A stretch of 64,000 bases of DNA from Histoplasma ohiense (lineage: Eukaryota > Ascomycota > Eurotiomycetes > Onygenales > Ajellomycetaceae): assembly GCA_017607445.1 (NCBI GenBank), contig JAEVHH010000002.1:6788001-6852000 (forward strand). The letters are read 5' to 3'. The notes under the pieces are model-generated. The model made no database searches and was not told where the DNA came from. It was given only the letters and a program-made list of their open reading frames with translations. Shown here piece after piece: positions 60,110 through 64,000 of the stretch. A program made the translations under genes and the position numbers. Numbering within the stretch: position 1 is the stretch's first letter; each line of letters begins with the position of its first letter.

Positions 60110-60236
60110 TGTAATAGACACAATGAAGATATCTATATTAGAAAATAGCTATGTGGCGATAGAAGAACACAGAACACATCAGAATTAATGAAGAGAGACA
60201 TAGCACACAGCATCATAGACAGCTGTAGCATATGAT
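60110..60236 (+). repeat. E2 3' LTR, truncated at 127 bp
   Basis: Begins TGTAATAGACACAATGAAG and matches the first 127 bp of 53258-53528; it ends at ATGATG where E3 starts. Confidence 0.9.
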
Positions 60237-60319
60237 GTGTGACAGATTAGCATCTGTTAGTAATTAACTTACACAATCAACTTCTCTTCTGCATCTGCTT
60301 GTTTCTGACTGTTGTCATC

Positions 60320-60680
60320 TCATATAACTCTCAATGTTCTTCTGCTCTGTGCTCTGTGCTTGTATAGTTTCTAACAATTCTTCTGTGTAGCTCTTAACAT
60401 TCTTCCATTTCATGCTCTGTGCTTGTGTAGTCTCTAATAATTCTTCTGTGTAGCTCTTTACATTCTCTCACTCTGTGTTCTGCATTTGTGTAGTCTCTAA
60501 CAATTCTTCTGTGTAGCTTCTTATGTTCTCCCACTCTGTGTTTCACACTCACAAAGTCTCTAACAATTCTTTCACATAACTCTCAATGATTTCTCCACCC
60601 CATGTTCTGCACTTGTGTAACTTCTAACAATTCTTATGTGTACCTCTTAATGTTCTTCCACTCTGTGCTTCACTGTGGAG
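60320..60680 (+). repeat. 63-bp tandem repeat inside E3 LTR/leader
   Basis: The word CTAACAATTCTT (or CTAATAATTCTT) recurs at 60371, 60434, 60497, 60560 and 60624, giving a 63-63-63-64 bp period, five or more diverged copies. Units contain TGTGTAG and CACTCTGTG blocks. Possibly an enhancer-like array of the LTR. Confidence 0.85.
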
Positions 60681-61335
60681 TGGCTTCTGATATTCTTCCA
60701 CTCTGAACTTTCCTCTATAAGAACCCTCTTTGTACAATCTTTTCTTCTGATTTCTTTTCTCTTTCTTTTCTTAATCAATTTGTAATCTGTAATTAGAATA
60801 GTATCAAATCATTAATTGAAGTATGTCTGTTACATTATGAATTGATTCTTCTGCATTTAAGATCTGAGTGCCTTGTTATTAGTTCTTATGCTTGAGTGTG
60901 TTGTTACCAGTTCTTACACCCAAGTGTGTTGTTTACAGGCTTGAGTGTCTAGTCATTACAAGAGATCTCTTGTGAGTCTGAGTGTTCTTATCATTAGTTA
61001 TATAGACTGTTGTGTCTAAGCATCTGAAACACAATCAATCATGTTCTATGAGGCCCAAGTGTCTACAAACTGTAATGCTGTGAATAGTGTTCACAAAGAA
61101 GCTTGATCAAGCTTAGCATCACAACACTGTGAATAGTGTCTGTGAGAGGACTGAGTGCCTACAAGTATTCCTTTTCTTTTTTTTTATTATTATATGTTTT
61201 TAGATATTGAAATGAACTACAAGCAATTCTATGAACACCTGCTGCATCTGAACACAGTGGATGATAACTTAGACCTACAAAGCATTCTTCAGCAGCAGAT
61301 GCTACAGATGGCTGAATTGCAATAATGACTTGCTG

Positions 61336-64000
61336 AGATGAGCACTTCTGTGTTCACTGTTCCTTCTACATCCACATCTCATGAAAAGCCCTCAAGAGAG
61401 AAGCTCTCAATTCTTGACAAATACAAGAGAGATCTAGCACTCTACCTTGTGTGGAAGTCAAAAGTGAATGCCAAATTGAACATCAATGAACAAGCAATAG
61501 ACTCACTATCCAATCAAGCATGGTATATCCATAGCAGATTGAATGGCAATGTGTTAGCAAAATTTCAACTCTGAATGAGTCATTGTCAGAACCATCAGCA
61601 TACATCAGAGCTAGTCTTTCAACAACTCAACTCTCTCTTTCTTGATTCTACACTTCAAGTCAAGGTGTTAGACTGGCTTAATCAAACTTATCAGATGAAT
61701 GTTGTGTTGACAACTTATCTTTCTGAATTCAATTGCAAGCTTCTAGAAGCAGGTGGGCAAGACTGAAACAACATCATCAAGATCAACATGTTGTTCAAGA
61801 ACTTGAACTTTCAGTTGCATAATTGAAGTATAGAACATCTGAAGCTTTCAACATACAGTGAATTCTGTGCTGATCTTTGTCTGTTGAACAATGATCTGTC
61901 TCAGTTTCATGTGCTTCAAAATCACAGAGAATTCTGCTGAATAAATGTGTACATCTCAAACCACTCTGCAGCACCCCTCATCTCTGAATCAGAATCAATG
62001 AACTGAATCTCACATGTGAATACAAGCCATCTGAGAGTCTCTAATGTCTCAGAAAAGAACACTGCTGACTGAATTGCCAGAGAAGTCTGCATACACTGCA
62101 ACAAGTCAGAGCACTTCACAAATCAATGTTTGAATGCAATCACTCTGAGTAAACCCCCCACACATGTGAATGCTGCATCGCCCGTGGATAGACAAGAACA
62201 GAGAAAAGATGAGCTCTCACTCTAAAACACAGACAAAAGCTCAAGAAGCAGAAAGCTAGCTGAAGATTCAAGCAGAAGATGCAAGTGGACACAATCATGA
62301 TCTCTGTCATTGTAAATAACTTAGTCAATGTACAAGCAATGATAGACAGTGGTTTTCTTCACTACACTCTTATAGACACCCAGCTGGTTGAGAAGCATAA
62401 GCTTCAGTGTATCCTCTTTCTCAAACTGTGTAAGCTCAGTGGATTTGACAGCCTCAGAGGATCTGCCTCCTACAACATGATAAGATTTAATATTGACATA
62501 GAAGAACACAAGAAAAAGAATATATATGCATATGAAATACAAGACTTTGAGTATGATCTAATGCTTGGCCTATCATAGCTCACAGAATTTGAAACCTTGT
62601 TGAATGTATGCAATCACTGCCTTATTTTCTCAGAAGACAACTGTGTTTATGAGAAGAATGTTGATAGAACTGCTGATCTCATCCAGATATCAGTGAAAGT
62701 GTACAAACTACTAATCTGTCAAGTGCATGAGAAGAAGAACATCCAAGTGTTCACTGCTAGCATGGCAGATATCAAGAAAGTGTTAGAAAAGTTAGAATCT
62801 AAAGATCTCAAGAAACCACACAAGAAACTATCTGAATTGTATGAAGACTTCACAGATATGTTCAATGAGAAAGAAGCTGAAAAGCTTCCCTCTCACTGAG
62901 AACCCAGTATAGATCATATAATTGAGCTCATCAAAAAAGATGATAAGAACCTGCAATCACTCTGAGGTTCTCTCTACAGCATATCACACAACAAGCTCCT
63001 CATTCTATGAAAAACACTCAATGAATTACTAGACAAAGACTTCATTTGTGTTAGCAACTCATCTGCTGCAGCATCTGTACTGTTTATGAAGAAATCAGAA
63101 GATGGCTTACAATTCTGTGTCAATTATCAAGAACTCAACAAGATTATGCAGAAGGATCAATATCCCCTCCCACTTATCAATGAAACACTCAAACAGATAG
63201 AAAAAGCAAAATGATTTACAAAACTTGACATCTCTGCAGCCTTCTACAAGATAAGAATTAATGAAGATGACAAATAACTAACTGTCTTTCATACACATTA
63301 CAGATTATACAAATGAACAGTGACTCTCTTTGGATTAGCAAACACTTCAAGTATGTTTCAGAAATACATTAACTGAGCTCTATGAGATCTGCTTGATGAG
63401 ATTGCCTCAGTGTACATGAACAATATCTTGATCTTCACTGATGAATCACTCACTGAGTATCATAAGCACATACAACAAGTTCTTGACTGTCTATGAAAAG
63501 CTGAACTGCAAGTGGACATTGACAAATGTGACTTTAAGATCAAGTCTACAACCTATCTAGAATTCATCATTGAAGCTGAAAAAGATGTATGTATGAATTC
63601 TAAGAAGATGGAAGCAATTCTCAACTGAGAGGCATCAGTCTCAGTAAAAGAGACTAGAAGCTTTCTAGAGTTTGTCAACTTCTACTGAAGATTTATCAAG
63701 AACTTCTCCAATATTGTATGACCACTAACAGATCTGACTCAGAAAGACACTGTATTTCAATGAACTGATGAAGCAGATGCAGCATTCAAAAAGCTGAAGT
63801 GTATGTTCACAAACACTCTGATGCTGCAATCATTCAATTCAGATAAGCATATGATTCTCAAAACAGACATCTCAGATTATGTAGTAGATGGGGCACTGAT
63901 GTAATATGACAACAAAGATGTTCTATAATCTTGTGCCTTTATCTTGAAAAAGATGTCATCTGTTGAATGCAACTATGAGATCTACAACAAGAAGCTCCTA
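61336..64000 (+). pseudogene. E3 gag-pol, decayed and cut by window end
   Basis: Gag opens MSTSVFTVPSTSTSHEKPSR with the segment YLVWKSKVNAKLNINEQAID, and ends with a zinc knuckle CIHCNKSEHFTNQC (about 62091-62132). The protease follows (AMIDSGFLHYTLIDTQLVEK, about 62337). The reverse transcriptase has KSEDGLQFCVNYQELNKI near 63100 and a catalytic box SVYMNNILIFTD near 63410 (both Asp of DD changed to Asn). The RNase H start KTDISDYVVDGAL is near 63860. TGA stops dominate, with two or three TAA. It is non-functional. Confidence 0.85.

Larger units (their letters stand above)
53258..60236 (+). mobile_element. chromodomain Ty3/gypsy LTR retrotransposon E2, 3' LTR truncated
   Basis: Second member of the E1 family, plus orientation, inserted into the reverse-transcriptase region of E0. 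It has a full 5' LTR, gag, pol, the antisense accessory gene and a purine tract (GAAGAAGGGAGATAAT). The 3' LTR starts at 60110 but only 127 of 271 bp remain before E3 begins at 60237. Internal length and domain order match E1. The right-hand flank and target duplication are not visible. Parts around 55.8 kb (GTCGTCC, AAGACGATGG) kept CpG and Trp codons, so decay is uneven. Confidence 0.9.
60237..64000 (+). mobile_element. second Ty3/gypsy family element E3, 3' part beyond window
   Basis: Starts TGTGACAGATTAGC exactly inside the E2 3' LTR, so it is the youngest visible insertion. About 1 kb of LTR/leader sequence with a 63-bp tandem repeat precedes gag. The LTR end cannot be fixed without the 3' copy. 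Gag, protease, reverse transcriptase and the start of RNase H follow on the plus strand. Sequence differs from the E1/E2 family. Some segments keep CpG (for example near 62170), but most are CpG-free with TGA stops. Confidence 0.85.

Noticed and set aside
60320..60680. CRISPR-like array
   Set aside because: Whole units are repeated and diverged with no repeat/spacer alternation, inside a eukaryotic LTR.
43690..64000. TGA read as a sense codon (alternative genetic code) because TGA is the only frequent stop in long frames
   Set aside because: TGA replaces both Arg and Trp of the family consensus, and the host genes upstream use TGA as a normal terminator (vtc1, vps29, hulA neighbours). Mutational decay explains it.

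Overview
The window looks like nuclear DNA of a filamentous ascomycete. The genes have short spliceosomal introns (about 45-200 bp, GT..AG, internal CTAAC/CTGAC branch sites), and the conserved genes resemble Eurotiomycetes most closely. A gene-rich, GC-balanced block beside an AT-rich block packed with Ty3/gypsy elements fits Onygenales of the Blastomyces/Ajellomycetaceae type. That taxonomic placement is inference.

Positions 1-43 kb form a housekeeping block. Exon structures were rebuilt by hand and the spliced lengths below are all multiples of three. In order: Tctex-1 dynein light chain (-), Vtc1 polyphosphate-polymerase subunit (+), a kinase-like remnant (-), an Ahc1-like C2H2 protein (+), a conserved uncharacterised HhH-like protein (+), a small GPI-anchored cysteine-motif protein (-), the NEDD4/Rsp5-type HECT ligase hulA (-), the Pab2/PABPN1-type RNA-binding protein (-), a broken APH-like kinase (+), retromer subunit Vps29 (-), alanine:glyoxylate aminotransferase Agx1 (+), class-I myosin myoA (-), an OPA3-like mitochondrial protein (-), Polo-like kinase (+), a D-2-hydroxyacid dehydrogenase (-), and a frameshifted DapA-family aldolase/lyase pseudogene (-) at the edge. 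They form no operon-like pathway. Several (hulA, Vps29, myoA) act in endocytosis and membrane traffic, but this clustering is probably coincidental.

From about 43.7 kb to the end the sequence changes abruptly. CpG almost vanishes, TGA becomes nearly the only stop codon in ruined reading frames, and the DNA is a nest of LTR retrotransposons. An old element (E0, +) lies underneath. A complete 7,150-bp chromodomain Ty3/gypsy element (E1, -) with 271-bp LTRs and a 5-bp target duplication sits inside the gag of E0. A second copy of the same family (E2, +) interrupts the reverse transcriptase of E0. A third, different gypsy element (E3, +) is inserted in the 3' LTR of E2 and runs off the window.

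Two observations stand out. First, the E1/E2 family carries an antisense, three-exon accessory gene between the integrase chromodomain and the 3' LTR. Exon lengths (186/495/366 nt) and splice sites are the same in both copies. Second, the mutational decay is not classical CpA-directed RIP: the two LTRs of E1 differ only by transitions, mostly at CpG and CpC, which explains the TGA-only stop pattern.
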